NCBI GenBank assembly: GCA_009839485.1
Contig: VXPQ01000038.1
Location: 73,153-128,613 of the forward strand
Length of the DNA: 55,461 bases
Direction of reading: 5' to 3'
Source: Bacteroidetes bacterium SB0662_bin_6
GTDB taxonomy: Bacteria > Bacteroidota > Rhodothermia > Rhodothermales > VXPQ01
In this document: positions 1 through 7,952 of the stretch, one piece after another
Layout: every line of letters begins with the position of its first letter
How positions within the stretch are numbered: the first letter of the stretch is position 1
Program-made: the position numbers and the translations under genes
The notes under the pieces: model-generated
What the model saw: only the letters and a program-made list of their open reading frames with translations
Database searches by the model: none
What the model was told of the DNA's origin: nothing

Positions 1-453
1 CGGTCCGAGGGGCACAGACATGCGGCGCAGGTCGGGCTTCGGAATGGGCGTACGGTCGGGCACGGCCCGTTCGATGCGGGCGTCCACCCACGAGCCTTCC
101 CGCACGACGGCGGCAAAGAGACGCAACTGGTACACGGTGCGGCCCCGTTCTCCCCGGATCCGACCCTCCGGAAGTCCTGTTTCCCGGCTGGCGCGTTCGA
201 CCAGCGTTTCGCCGAGACCCTCGATCTCCGATGCGATACGCTCCAGAAAATCCGCCCGGTGGGCGGGTTCGGTGGCCGCATAGGCCTCGAAAGCGGCCTC
301 GGCGGCTTCGGCGGCCGCGTCGATGTCGGCAGAAGAAGCCTCGATAAACACGGGGTCCAGGCTGGCACCCTGTACCGGATCCCAGGCCCGGAAGCCTTCC
401 GTAGCCTCGCCGTTCGTCCAGCCTGCAATAAGATGTTTGCCGTGAAGTGTCAT
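1..453 (-). CDS. NADP-type aldehyde dehydrogenase, N-terminal part (ketoglutarate-semialdehyde DH-like)
   Basis: The gene starts at 453 and runs off the left edge, so only the first 151 residues are visible. They open MTLHGKHLIAGWTNGE and carry the run ETGLPEGRIRGERGRT followed by QLRLFAAVVREGSW. That signature is typical of alpha-ketoglutaric semialdehyde dehydrogenases, which oxidise the semialdehyde to 2-oxoglutarate in pentose, glucarate or hydroxyproline breakdown. The catalytic Cys and Glu lie outside the window, so activity cannot be judged. No Shine-Dalgarno is visible ahead of the ATG. The next gene upstream in its transcription direction is a secreted sulfatase 58 bases away, compatible with a sugar-catabolic neighbourhood. 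Another aldehyde dehydrogenase specificity is possible. Confidence 0.85.
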   Translation of the reverse strand, partial: MTLHGKHLIAGWTNGEATEGFRAWDPVQGASLDPVFIEASSADIDAAAEAAEAAFEAYAATEPAHRADFLERIASEIEGLGETLVERASRETGLPEGRIRGERGRTVYQLRLFAAVVREGSWVDARIERAVPDRTPIPKPDLRRMSVPLGP

Positions 454-511
454 GGCGGGAGAAATGTTTTTGCTTGTCTGATCAGAAAAGGTGGGAGGAT
501 CCGTACTCCTC

Positions 512-2098
512 TCACCGAGCCGGTACGTTATACTGCTCCTTCAGCCGCGCCAGTTCTTCCCGCAGGTGTGCGATCATTTCGGCGTATGCACGGTCGCCGT
601 ACACGTTGCGGAGTTCGTCCGGGTCGGCTTCGAGATCGAAGAACTCCCACTGGTCCAGCGTATAGTAATGGATCAACTTGTACCCTGCCGTGCGCACCCC
701 TTCGTGCGGGTGGACATGATGGGGCCACGGAAACTCATAGTAGTGATAGTAGACGGATTCGCGCCAGTCTTCAGGGATTTCTCCCTGTAGCAGCGGCACG
801 AGGCTGTGGCCCTGCATCGGCGAGGACGGCGCCACGCCGGCCATATCCAGCAGGGTCTGCGCAAGATCGAGATTCTGCACCAGGGCCTTGCTTTCGGAGC
901 CGGGCTGCACGACGCCGGGCCAGCGCACGATGAGCGGCGTCTTGAACGATTCCTCATACATCCACCGCTTGTCGTACCACCCCTTTTCGCCGAGGAAGAA
1001 CCCCTGATCGGAGTTGTAGATCACGATGGTGTTTTCGGCCAGGCCGGTCTCTTCGAGGTAATCCAGCAGGCGCCCGATGTTTTCGTCCATCGAATAAATG
1101 GTGCGCAGGTAATCCTTCAGGTATCGCTGGTATTTCCAGCGAATCAGATCGCGTTCCTGCATGCCCCCCACGCGATACCGCTCGTAGAAGGTATCGTTCT
1201 TCGGGCCGTAGGCCGCCTCCCAATTGGTTCGCTGGGCCGGGGTAAAGCGATCGATCCACTGGTATCCCTCCGCGACCTCGTCAAGATGTTCAGGGTTCAG
1301 AGGGAGTTTCAGGTCCCATCCCCAGCGCAGGTCCGTGGAGATTTCCATCTCCTGCAGCACGGCAGGCGTCGAAAGACCGGAATAATCATAAAACAGGGAG
1401 CGTGGCGCGGGGATTTCCACGTCGTCGTAGCGGTTCAGGTGCGTCGGGCCGGGCAGCCAGTTGCGGTGCGGGGCCTTGTGCTGGTACATCAGCAGAAAAG
1501 GTTCGTCGGTATCCCGCCCGTTTTCGAGCCATTCGAGCGCCCGGTCTGTCACGATGTCGCTGACGTAGCCCTCGTATTGCGTATCCCCTTCCTGCGTTCG
1601 AAACGCCGGGTTGTAATAATCGCCCTGGCCCGGCAGCACTTCCCAGTAGTCGAACCCCCGGGGATCGCTCTTCAGATGCCATTTGCCGATGATAGCCGTC
1701 CGGTAGCCTCCCTGCTGGAGCATTTCCGGAAAAACGGGAATGGAGGCTTCGAGGCTGTCATGCCGCGCATTCGTTTCGACGCCGTTCAGGTGGCTGTGCA
1801 GACCGGACAGAATGACGGCCCGGCTGGGCGCGCAAATGGAATTGGTCACGAAGGCGTTCCGGAATAGCATGCCCTCGTCCGCGAGGCGGTCCAGATTGGG
1901 GGTGGGGTCCAGTGCGGCAAGGCGGCCCCCATAGGCGCCGAGCGCCTGCGTCGCATGATCGTCCGAAAAAATGAAAACGATATTGGGGCGGTCGGCGGGC
2001 TGCGCCGAGACGGTCGAAACGGCGGCAACCGCACCGACCAGCATCCACAGGCATAAAAACCGGATCGGAAGGGGAAGTTTTACAACGTTTCTTGACAT
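512..2098 (-). CDS. Secreted type I sulfatase
   Basis: This 528-residue sulfatase hydrolyses sulfate esters, probably on polysaccharides, in the periplasm or outside the cell. A signal peptide covers residues 1 to about 32, ending VSAQ. The core has the metal-binding pair D46-D47 and the C-A-P-S-R motif at 89-93. Cys89 is the residue converted to formylglycine. K139 and H141 in GKWH and D364-Q365 in SDQGFFLGEKG complete the active site. The C-terminal subdomain (YKLIHYYTLDQWEFFDLE) resembles N-acetylglucosamine-6-sulfatase or mucin-desulfating enzymes, but the substrate is inferred only. No maturase gene is present in the window. The upstream region carries a short dispersed repeat beginning at 2140. 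Confidence 0.93.
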   Translation of the reverse strand: MSRNVVKLPLPIRFLCLWMLVGAVAAVSTVSAQPADRPNIVFIFSDDHATQALGAYGGRLAALDPTPNLDRLADEGMLFRNAFVTNSICAPSRAVILSGLHSHLNGVETNARHDSLEASIPVFPEMLQQGGYRTAIIGKWHLKSDPRGFDYWEVLPGQGDYYNPAFRTQEGDTQYEGYVSDIVTDRALEWLENGRDTDEPFLLMYQHKAPHRNWLPGPTHLNRYDDVEIPAPRSLFYDYSGLSTPAVLQEMEISTDLRWGWDLKLPLNPEHLDEVAEGYQWIDRFTPAQRTNWEAAYGPKNDTFYERYRVGGMQERDLIRWKYQRYLKDYLRTIYSMDENIGRLLDYLEETGLAENTIVIYNSDQGFFLGEKGWYDKRWMYEESFKTPLIVRWPGVVQPGSESKALVQNLDLAQTLLDMAGVAPSSPMQGHSLVPLLQGEIPEDWRESVYYHYYEFPWPHHVHPHEGVRTAGYKLIHYYTLDQWEFFDLEADPDELRNVYGDRAYAEMIAHLREELARLKEQYNVPAR

Positions 2099-2139
2099 CG
2101 CATCATTAGCATCGGGGGGTAACTGTGCTGTTCAATATA

Positions 2140-2240
2140 GGATACGCTGATCAAGTCCGCGAAATTAGGGCTTGTTACCACTATGCAGCGGCGCTCTGCG
2201 GGGCATAGAGGCTGAGGGGGTGGTTTCGATCAGAGCATCC
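2140..2240. repeat. MITE-like dispersed repeat, copy A
   Basis: An approximately 101-bp element with imperfect terminal inverted repeats: GGATACGCTGATCAAG at 2140-2155 and, inverted, TTCGATCAGAGCATCC at 2225-2240. It shares its left end with copy B (27298), a 32-bp internal block (2167-2198) with copy D (28 of 32 bases), and AATATAGGATACGCTG (2134-2149) exactly with copy F. It contains no ORF and fills most of the gap between the sulfatase start and the toxin gene. Confidence 0.6.
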
Positions 2241-2256
2241 TGTAGCGAATGTTCGC

Positions 2257-2679
2257 TCACACGCCCGCCCAAGGATCAATAATATCGATCCCCATGCCGT
2301 CGAAGTCCCGAACGTTCCTCGTCGCCACGGCCATACCGCGCGAGCGGGCAATGGCCGCAATCTGGACATCGGCCTGCGAAGCGGACCGACCGGCAGCACG
2401 ACGGGCGGCTGCAATCTCTGCATAGGCGCGCGCCGCATCGCTGTCGAACGGGAGAACCCGTCCTGAAAAATCTTCGCGCAGCATGGCCTCGATCGCCGAA
2501 AGCAGTTCGTCCCGACGCCGCCCTGCCGGCATGATCGCTATACCGTAACGAAGTTCCGCCTCGCCCACTGCGGAGAAGAACAAACCGGCTGCCGCCCGTC
2601 TTGCGACCCAGGCCTCCGGAACAGGATGCGGCGACGGACGCATCAACTCGGAAACCACATTGGTATCGAGCAGAATCAT
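2257..2679 (-). CDS. PIN-domain toxin (VapC/FitB type)
   Basis: A 140-residue PIN-domain ribonuclease, the toxin half of a type II toxin-antitoxin pair. Acidic active-site residues are visible at the expected places: D5 in MILLDTN, E40/E42 in VGEAELRYG, D104 in SQADVQIAA and D125/D127 in NVRDFDG. The layout matches FitB closely. A longer ORF extends upstream, but the ATG at 2679 is preferred because it starts directly at the first PIN strand and lies 7 bases after the antitoxin stop. The pair is probably autoregulated by the antitoxin-toxin complex, as is usual for the family. Confidence 0.92.
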   Translation of the reverse strand: MILLDTNVVSELMRPSPHPVPEAWVARRAAAGLFFSAVGEAELRYGIAIMPAGRRRDELLSAIEAMLREDFSGRVLPFDSDAARAYAEIAAARRAAGRSASQADVQIAAIARSRGMAVATRNVRDFDGMGIDIIDPWAGV

Positions 2680-2686
2680 GGCCGCC

Positions 2687-2929
2687 TCAACCGAACCGGG
2701 GCGGTTCACGCATGGGTTCGCGTGGGGGCAACTCCAGTTCGACGCCACCCAAAGGCGCAAAGCGGGCGCGAATGGCGCTCGCCAGATTGGCCGGTCCTTC
2801 CTTGCGCTCGACCGCCTCGCGCAGAATCACGCGCGCCTCTTCCTCCATCGAGCGCCCATGCCCGGCCGCCCGCTTGCGAAGACGCGTTTTTACATCGTCG
2901 TCGAGTTTACGAATCGTGATACTCGCCAT
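2687..2929 (-). CDS. Ribbon-helix-helix antitoxin (FitA/VapB type)
   Basis: An 80-residue antitoxin with an N-terminal Arc/FitA ribbon-helix-helix domain (MASITIRKLDDDVKTRLRKR, then RSMEEEARVILREAV) that should bind the operon promoter. The C-terminal tail is Pro/Glu-rich and would wrap the PIN toxin. I chose the ATG at 2929 because a GGGGGT purine run precedes it closely; an in-frame ATG at 2953 would add eight residues (MMKTKGGG) unlike the family. It is the first gene of a two-gene operon with the PIN toxin. Confidence 0.9.
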   Translation of the reverse strand: MASITIRKLDDDVKTRLRKRAAGHGRSMEEEARVILREAVERKEGPANLASAIRARFAPLGGVELELPPREPMREPPRFG

Positions 2930-3082
2930 ACCACCCCCTTTGGTTTTCATCAATCACGAATTTACAAAATGATTTCATTGCAATCAATATCAAAGGGAAA
3001 TGATCCGCTCCGGGATCGGCGGCGTGGGGGTTAGGATCGGGGCGCCTTTCGTGCTCCGGGTCCCCTATAGTTCGATTCGATA

Positions 3083-3115
3083 AGGAAAACGATCGGCCTG
3101 CGTTACTTCAGGCCG
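3083..3115 (-). terminator. Candidate rho-independent terminator after the phosphotriesterase-family gene
   Basis: A perfect 7-bp stem (CGGCCTG at 3094-3100 with CAGGCCG at 3109-3115, 8-base loop) overlaps the stop codon of the minus-strand hydrolase. Read on the minus strand it is followed by ATCGTTTTCCTT. Confidence 0.5.
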
Positions 3116-4046
3116 TTTCCGGCGCCGAAAACGCGAACGCCCTTGCCGGATTAGTTATCAGCAGGTCGTCGACTGCCGCATCGCTTACGCCGATCTGCCG
3201 CAAACGCGGGACGAATCCTTCCAGAATGTAGGCAAATCCGGGGCCTTCGGCATGGCCCCAGGCAGGCCAGTAGGAACGGCGGGCCAGATCTCCTCCAAGA
3301 AGTATCCGGCTTCCATACCCGGCGTCGACAAGATGGGCAATCGCCTCGGCCCGCTCCCGATCCAGGTAATACTGCACCTTGCTGATCTGGTCGTACCCCA
3401 GAAAAACGCCGGTGGAAGCCACCTCGAGGTGATACGACAGGTCCAGTTTGCGATCCATATGTCCGATGACGACGCACCGCGGATCGACTCCGGCGGATTC
3501 CAGCAGGCGGACCTGTTCGAGCGCCATCGTTCCGGCCTCGGTATGGGTCGAAACAGGTGCGCCGGTCCGGAGATGCGCCGCGGCGGCGGCGCGAAACACT
3601 TTTTCCGCAACCTGACTGATTTCGTTGAGCGTGGAGGATGCCTTTACCAGACCGGCGCGGATGCCGGTGCCGTCGATACCTTCGACAATCTCCCGTACGA
3701 AACGCTCCGTGAGTTCCTCGACGGATACCCCGTTGACAAAGGAAGCTGAAAACGGATCCTTGTTGTATCCGGCAGCGCACACGATATGTACGCCCGTCCG
3801 CTCGGAGATCCGGCGCAGGCCGGCCACGTCTCGGCCATAATCCGGGGTGGTCATTTCCACGACAGCCGCTCCCCCGGCCCTGCGGAAACTCCGCAGTTCG
3901 AGCGCGGCGGCGTCCTCGTCGTCAAGTACGAAGTCCATCTCGTTGGGGGATGGCTCCGGGGGACCGCTTAGCAGATGCTCGTGGCCGTAACACACGCCCA
4001 GTTCGGCGGCTTCGATCGGTCCCCGGACCGTCTGGATCATCGGCAT
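3108..4046 (-). CDS. Phosphotriesterase-family metal-dependent hydrolase
   Basis: A 312-residue amidohydrolase-superfamily protein of the phosphotriesterase (PHP/PTER) group. All binuclear metal ligands are in order: H22 and H24 (YGHEHLL), bridging K135 (GLVKASS), H168 (STHTEAG), H196 (IGHMDRK) and D253 (LGGDLARRS). Members are often lactonases or esterases, so a lactone or phosphoester substrate is possible, but specificity is not visible. The ORF is open further upstream with no good start. The ATG at 4046 (or 4040) is used because the conserved TVRGPIEAAELG strand follows at once and the upstream gene ends at 4106. It lies 59 bases behind the FAD oxidoreductase, so the two probably form one operon. 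Confidence 0.9.
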   Translation of the reverse strand: MPMIQTVRGPIEAAELGVCYGHEHLLSGPPEPSPNEMDFVLDDEDAAALELRSFRRAGGAAVVEMTTPDYGRDVAGLRRISERTGVHIVCAAGYNKDPFSASFVNGVSVEELTERFVREIVEGIDGTGIRAGLVKASSTLNEISQVAEKVFRAAAAAHLRTGAPVSTHTEAGTMALEQVRLLESAGVDPRCVVIGHMDRKLDLSYHLEVASTGVFLGYDQISKVQYYLDRERAEAIAHLVDAGYGSRILLGGDLARRSYWPAWGHAEGPGFAYILEGFVPRLRQIGVSDAAVDDLLITNPARAFAFSAPETA

Positions 4047-4105
4047 GGCGGCGCAGGAAATATAGAATTCGACATCTTCACGGATTCCCGATCTATAATG
4101 TTCAT

Positions 4106-5398
4106 TTACAATACGGCGCCCATCCCGGCGAGCCGTTCCCGCAGCGTATCGACCGGCAACGTATGAGGCAGGGTCTTTCCCTGGCAGGACAGCGCCGCCG
4201 CCGCGCCCGCCGCCTGTCCCATCGCCATGCACTGCGCCATGCTGCGTACGGAAGCATGGGCATCGTGTTCTGCGGACAGGCACCGGCCAGCCACAAGCAA
4301 CCCCTCCACCTGTTGCGGCAACAGGCAGCGGTACGGTATGTCATAGGTGGCGCCGTCCGGAAGATATTCCCAATGCGTGTCGCGCCCGGCATGGTGATCC
4401 TCGATGGGCGCCCCGCATTGCGCAATCGCGTCGTCGAACTTGCGGGCCGCCAGCACATCTTCTTTCGTCAGCCGGTAGACGCCCCGGATACGGCGGCTTT
4501 CCCGCACACCGATCTGGTTGCTGAAATCGGTCAGGAAAGCGCGCTCGTACCCCGGCACGAAATCACGCAGAAAACGGGCATACTCCATGGCCTGCCGGCG
4601 GCCTTCGACCTCGGCGCGGGTCAATTGTTCGGGATCGGTGGCGTCCACATCGCCCACCCGGGTCATGTTGGTGGCCATCACACCGGGGTACGGCGTAATG
4701 TGGATGCTCCCTTCGCGGCGCGGCAGGTCATACTTGCCGGTTTCGACGGCTTGGGCCAGCAGGGCATGCAAATCCTCCTTGCGCACGGCGCGGGCCCTGG
4801 CGTCGTCCACGCCGGTCATGCGGAAGGTAGTCGTGAGCGATTGCACGGGCCCTTCGTCCGGGCCTTCGTACGGCGCGCCGGACCAGGCAGCCACATCCGC
4901 ATCGCCGGTGGCGTCCACGATGCAGTCGGCGCGGATCTCGAACCAGCCCCGCTTGGTGGCCGCAACCACGCCCGCCACACGGGCGCCATCCATCAGGACA
5001 TCCATGACAAAGGTGTGAAAAAGGAGCCGCACTCCGGCTTCGAGCGCAAGCGACTCCCAAACCATCTTGAGCGTTTCGGGATCGTAGGTCACGCCGTCGC
5101 CCGCCCCGTAGGTATTCGGGCGAATGAGCATGGCCCCGCGTGCTTTCAGGGCGTCCACGACGAGGTCCGGCACGCCGCCCACGACTTTTCTGGAGGATTT
5201 TCCCGGCGTATAGAATCCGTAGAACGTATCCAGCACCTGGGTGCTGACGCCGCCCATGAAACCGTATCGCTCAACAAGCAGCGTGTCGGCGCCGGTCTTT
5301 GCGGCTGCGATAGCCGTGGTAGCCCCGGCGGAGCCGCTGCCCACAACAAGCACTTCGGCGCGTTTCTCGGCTATTATTTGCTTGCTGTGAATGCGCAC
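4106..5398 (-). CDS. FAD-dependent oxidoreductase (PF12831-type)
   Basis: A 430-residue flavoprotein. The N-terminal Rossmann FAD motif GSGSAG occupies residues 20-25, with the ribose-binding Glu at 43 (LLVERYGFMGG). The order GFMGG, DATGDADVAAWSGAPYEG and LLVAGRCLSAEHDAHASVR matches the FAD_oxidored family of Bacteroidota and Planctomycetota, often beside carbohydrate-degradation genes. There is no signal peptide, so it should be cytoplasmic. The substrate is unknown. It is the first gene of the pair with the phosphotriesterase-like hydrolase and is divergent from the small membrane protein at 5542. Confidence 0.88.
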   Translation of the reverse strand: MRIHSKQIIAEKRAEVLVVGSGSAGATTAIAAAKTGADTLLVERYGFMGGVSTQVLDTFYGFYTPGKSSRKVVGGVPDLVVDALKARGAMLIRPNTYGAGDGVTYDPETLKMVWESLALEAGVRLLFHTFVMDVLMDGARVAGVVAATKRGWFEIRADCIVDATGDADVAAWSGAPYEGPDEGPVQSLTTTFRMTGVDDARARAVRKEDLHALLAQAVETGKYDLPRREGSIHITPYPGVMATNMTRVGDVDATDPEQLTRAEVEGRRQAMEYARFLRDFVPGYERAFLTDFSNQIGVRESRRIRGVYRLTKEDVLAARKFDDAIAQCGAPIEDHHAGRDTHWEYLPDGATYDIPYRCLLPQQVEGLLVAGRCLSAEHDAHASVRSMAQCMAMGQAAGAAAALSCQGKTLPHTLPVDTLRERLAGMGAVL

Positions 5399-5541
5399 AG
5401 GGTATCCCGGAAAGCGAATTGAACGAAAGAATTGTGCGGAAGGCGACAGCCGGATAATCCGTCCGCGCGCTCATTGCGCGTCAATGGCTCCGTCGGTAGA
5501 TTGGGGCGATCTGCTTTATACCCAACGAGACCACGCCAACC

Positions 5542-5778
5542 ATGGAAGATCTGCTCACCGGCGCAGCCTGGCTTACGGTTATTTTTTCCATCTTTCTTGT
5601 TTTTCTGGCCATACTCTGGACGCTTCTTCCCTTTGCGATCTTTGGTATCAAAAAACGGCTGGACGAACAAATCAAGATCGGAAATAAACTGGTTTCATAC
5701 CATAAAGCCCTGCACGAATACCTAAAGAATGCCGGGGATACCCCGGCGCCGTCGCCCCCTTTCGCAAAACCGGAATAG
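5542..5778 (+). CDS. Small single-span membrane protein, unknown function
   Basis: A 78-residue protein not recognised as a family. Residues 8-34 (AAWLTVIFSIFLVFLAILWT and onward) form one long hydrophobic span, followed by a basic stretch (GIKKRLDEQIK), an amphipathic helix and a Pro-rich tail. The composition is convincing for a small inner-membrane protein. It stands alone, divergent from the FAD oxidoreductase and 115 bases ahead of the Gfo/Idh/MocA gene. Confidence 0.6.
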   Translation: MEDLLTGAAWLTVIFSIFLVFLAILWTLLPFAIFGIKKRLDEQIKIGNKLVSYHKALHEYLKNAGDTPAPSPPFAKPE

Positions 5779-5829
5779 GGAGATGGCCCGGCTTTACACC
5801 CATCGTTTCTTACACCCGCTATGAAAGAA

Positions 5830-5866
5830 ACCGGACCCGTCCGGAAGTATATCCGGTCGGTCCGGT
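5830..5866. promoter_or_regulatory. 37-bp dyad upstream of the Gfo/Idh/MocA gene
   Basis: ACCGGACC (5830-5837) is the exact inverted copy of GGTCCGGT (5859-5866), and a nested pair CCGGA (5841-5845)/TCCGG (5852-5856) shares the same centre near 5848. It ends 27 bases before the ATG at 5894. It could be an operator for the downstream operon or a terminator of the small membrane protein gene. No clear T-run follows, so an operator is favoured. Confidence 0.4.
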
Positions 5867-5893
5867 GTTCGACAGTAAATCCTTCAACCTGCC

Positions 5894-7108
5894 ATGACAG
5901 ACACTACCCCCAGAGGATCCTCCATCACTTTGCTCGGAACCGGCCTGATCGGCATGTTCTATGCGCTGGCCGTCAACGGTAGCCGGGGGCGCGACCGCGT
6001 CCGCAGCGTGTTTTCGCGCAGCGCGGAACGGGCGGAGACCTTCGCCGGAGAATGGGGCATCGCCCATCACACCGATGATCTGGAAACCGCGATCCGGCAT
6101 CCCGAAACGGACATGGTGATCATCGGCCTGCCCAACCAGTTGCATGAGGAATGTGTTCGAATCGCTGCGGAGGCCGGCAAAGGCATCCTTTGTACGAAAC
6201 CGTTGGGCCGGACCGCCGCCGAGGCAAAACGCATGCTGGCCATGGTCGAGGAAGCCGGGGTGTTTCACGGGTATCTCGAAGACCTCGTCTATACCCCCAA
6301 GACGCTCAAGGCCATCCGAAGCGTGCAGGAAGGCGCATTGGGAGACATTTTGTGGGTGCGCTCCCGTGAAACGCATCCCGGGCCGCACAGCGCCTGGTTC
6401 TGGGACATCGAACAGGCGGGCGGCGGTGCGCTGATCGACATGGGGTGCCATACGATCGAAATTGTCCGGAATTTCGTGGGCAAAAACAATCGCCCGGTGG
6501 AAGTCATGTGCTGGGCCGACACGCTCGTCCACCCCATCGATGCGGAGGATCACGGCGTGGCGCTCATCCGCTTCGAAAGCGGGGCAGTCGGGCAGATCGA
6601 GGTAAGCTGGGCGTTCCGGGGCGGCATGGACCTGCGCGACGAGGTGGCCGGAACGGAGGGCACGATCTGGCTCAATCACTGGCTGCGCACCGGATTCGAG
6701 ATGTTTACTTCGGGCGAAACGGGCAGCTACGTGGCCGAGAAGGTCGAAACGCCCAGCGGGTGGCTGTTTCCGGTGGGCGACGAACCGAAAGCGCTCGGCT
6801 ACACGGACATGTTTCAGGATATGTTCGAGGCGGCGGAGGCAGGCCGGGAGCCGATGGAAACTTTTTACGACGGATACGTAGTCAATGCGGTCCTCGACGC
6901 CTGCTACAAATCGGCTAAATCGAGGCAATGGGAAGAGGTCGTGCTGGACGACTGGCGAGCAGAAAAACCGCATCCGAGGGTGGCGCCGACCGTTCGCGAG
7001 ATAGACGGACATGTCATCATCAAGGAAGAAGTACTGCCCGACGGCACGACGCGCCGCATCCTGAAAAACAAGCAAACGGGACACGTTACCCAGGTAACGC
7101 TCGATTGA
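5894..7108 (+). CDS. Gfo/Idh/MocA family oxidoreductase
   Basis: A 404-residue NAD(P)-dependent dehydrogenase. The N-terminal Rossmann domain has [15 protein letters not shown], and the family Lys lies in LCTKPLG, with Thr replacing the usual Glu of EKP. The C-terminal substrate domain carries [15 protein letters not shown] with the conserved His and GTEGTIWL. The family acts on sugars, inositols or related polyols; the substrate is not predictable. It heads a tight plus-strand run with a sulfotransferase-like gene and a class IV aminotransferase. Its TGA stop (7106-7108) directly abuts the next ORF in the same frame. An inverted repeat 27 bases upstream may regulate it. Confidence 0.9.
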   Translation: MTDTTPRGSSITLLGTGLIGMFYALAVNGSRGRDRVRSVFSRSAERAETFAGEWGIAHHTDDLETAIRHPETDMVIIGLPNQLHEECVRIAAEAGKGILCTKPLGRTAAEAKRMLAMVEEAGVFHGYLEDLVYTPKTLKAIRSVQEGALGDILWVRSRETHPGPHSAWFWDIEQAGGGALIDMGCHTIEIVRNFVGKNNRPVEVMCWADTLVHPIDAEDHGVALIRFESGAVGQIEVSWAFRGGMDLRDEVAGTEGTIWLNHWLRTGFEMFTSGETGSYVAEKVETPSGWLFPVGDEPKALGYTDMFQDMFEAAEAGREPMETFYDGYVVNAVLDACYKSAKSRQWEEVVLDDWRAEKPHPRVAPTVREIDGHVIIKEEVLPDGTTRRILKNKQTGHVTQVTLD

Positions 7109-7951
7109 TTGCCTTTGATTGCCTTGAACGGTTCGCTCGAACATCCTGTCGTCCGCATTGCGATGTGGTCGGGGCCGCGCAACATTTCCACGGCGCTGAT
7201 GCGCGCATGGGAAGCCCGCGGCGATACGGTCGTGACGGACGAGCCGCTGTATGCGCATTATCTGCTGAAAACCGGCGCCCCGCATCCCGGACGCGACGAA
7301 ATCATCGCGCGCTGCGAAACGGACTGGCGCAAGGTGGCAGCGCAGTTGACCGGTGAAACGGACAGCGGAGAAAACCTTGTCGAGGGGGCGCATCGCAACG
7401 GGGACGGGCAGCGCAGCGGGACAGGAAATCGGGATGCGCCCGTTCGGAAGTACATTCACTACCAGAAGCACATGGCGCATCATCTGCTCCCGGAAATGGA
7501 GGGGCCCTGGCTGGAACGGCTGACCCATGCTTTCCTGATCCGCGATCCGGCAGAGATGGCGGTGTCGCTGGCCCGCATCACGGCGAATCCCGGACCGGAC
7601 GATACCGGACTGCCGAACCAATGCGCGCTGTACCGGCGCGTAACGCAAAAGCTGGGGCGACCGGCCCCTGTAATCGACGCACGCGATGTGCTGGAAAACC
7701 CGGCCGGCGTGCTCGAAAAACTCTGCGTGGCGCTCGGCGTACCCTGGACTCCGTCCATGCTCTCCTGGGAGCCGGGCCTGCGGCCTGCGGACGGCGTCTG
7801 GGCTCCTCACTGGTACGACCAGGTCGCCACCTCGACGGGATTCCGGTCCCGTCCCCCGGGAAACCGGGAGGTCCCGAAGGCGCTGCACGAGTTGGTCGAG
7901 ACCTGCCGCCCCCTGTACGAAGCATTGCACCGAAACCGGATCACAGCCTGA
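7109..7951 (+). CDS. Sulfotransferase-like P-loop protein
   Basis: About 280 residues with a sulfotransferase-type P-loop region (IAMWSGPRNISTALMRAWEARG, residues 17-38) and a later FLIRDPAEMAVSLAR segment like the 3'-phosphate-binding motif of PAPS-dependent enzymes. A Gly/Asp/Ser-rich insertion (about 82-110) interrupts the fold. The start is uncertain. There is no upstream ATG in frame; the ORF begins with TTG directly after the preceding TGA. The first ATG (7163) would delete the strand before the P-loop, so TTG at 7109, 7115 or 7124 with reinitiation is likely. It is separated by one base from the aminotransferase. Homologues of these two proteins occur fused in plants, as I recall the family. 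Sulfate transfer is not proven. Confidence 0.8.
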   Translation: MPLIALNGSLEHPVVRIAMWSGPRNISTALMRAWEARGDTVVTDEPLYAHYLLKTGAPHPGRDEIIARCETDWRKVAAQLTGETDSGENLVEGAHRNGDGQRSGTGNRDAPVRKYIHYQKHMAHHLLPEMEGPWLERLTHAFLIRDPAEMAVSLARITANPGPDDTGLPNQCALYRRVTQKLGRPAPVIDARDVLENPAGVLEKLCVALGVPWTPSMLSWEPGLRPADGVWAPHWYDQVATSTGFRSRPPGNREVPKALHELVETCRPLYEALHRNRITA

Positions 7952-7952
7952 C

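Noticed and set aside
806-1867. Long plus-strand ORF (353 codons) opposite the sulfatase
   Set aside because: It is an antisense shadow of a gene with full catalytic motifs; the translation has no recognisable domain.
3950-5422. 490-codon plus-strand ORF opposite the FAD oxidoreductase
   Set aside because: Shadow frame; the minus-strand gene has an intact FAD motif and family landmarks.
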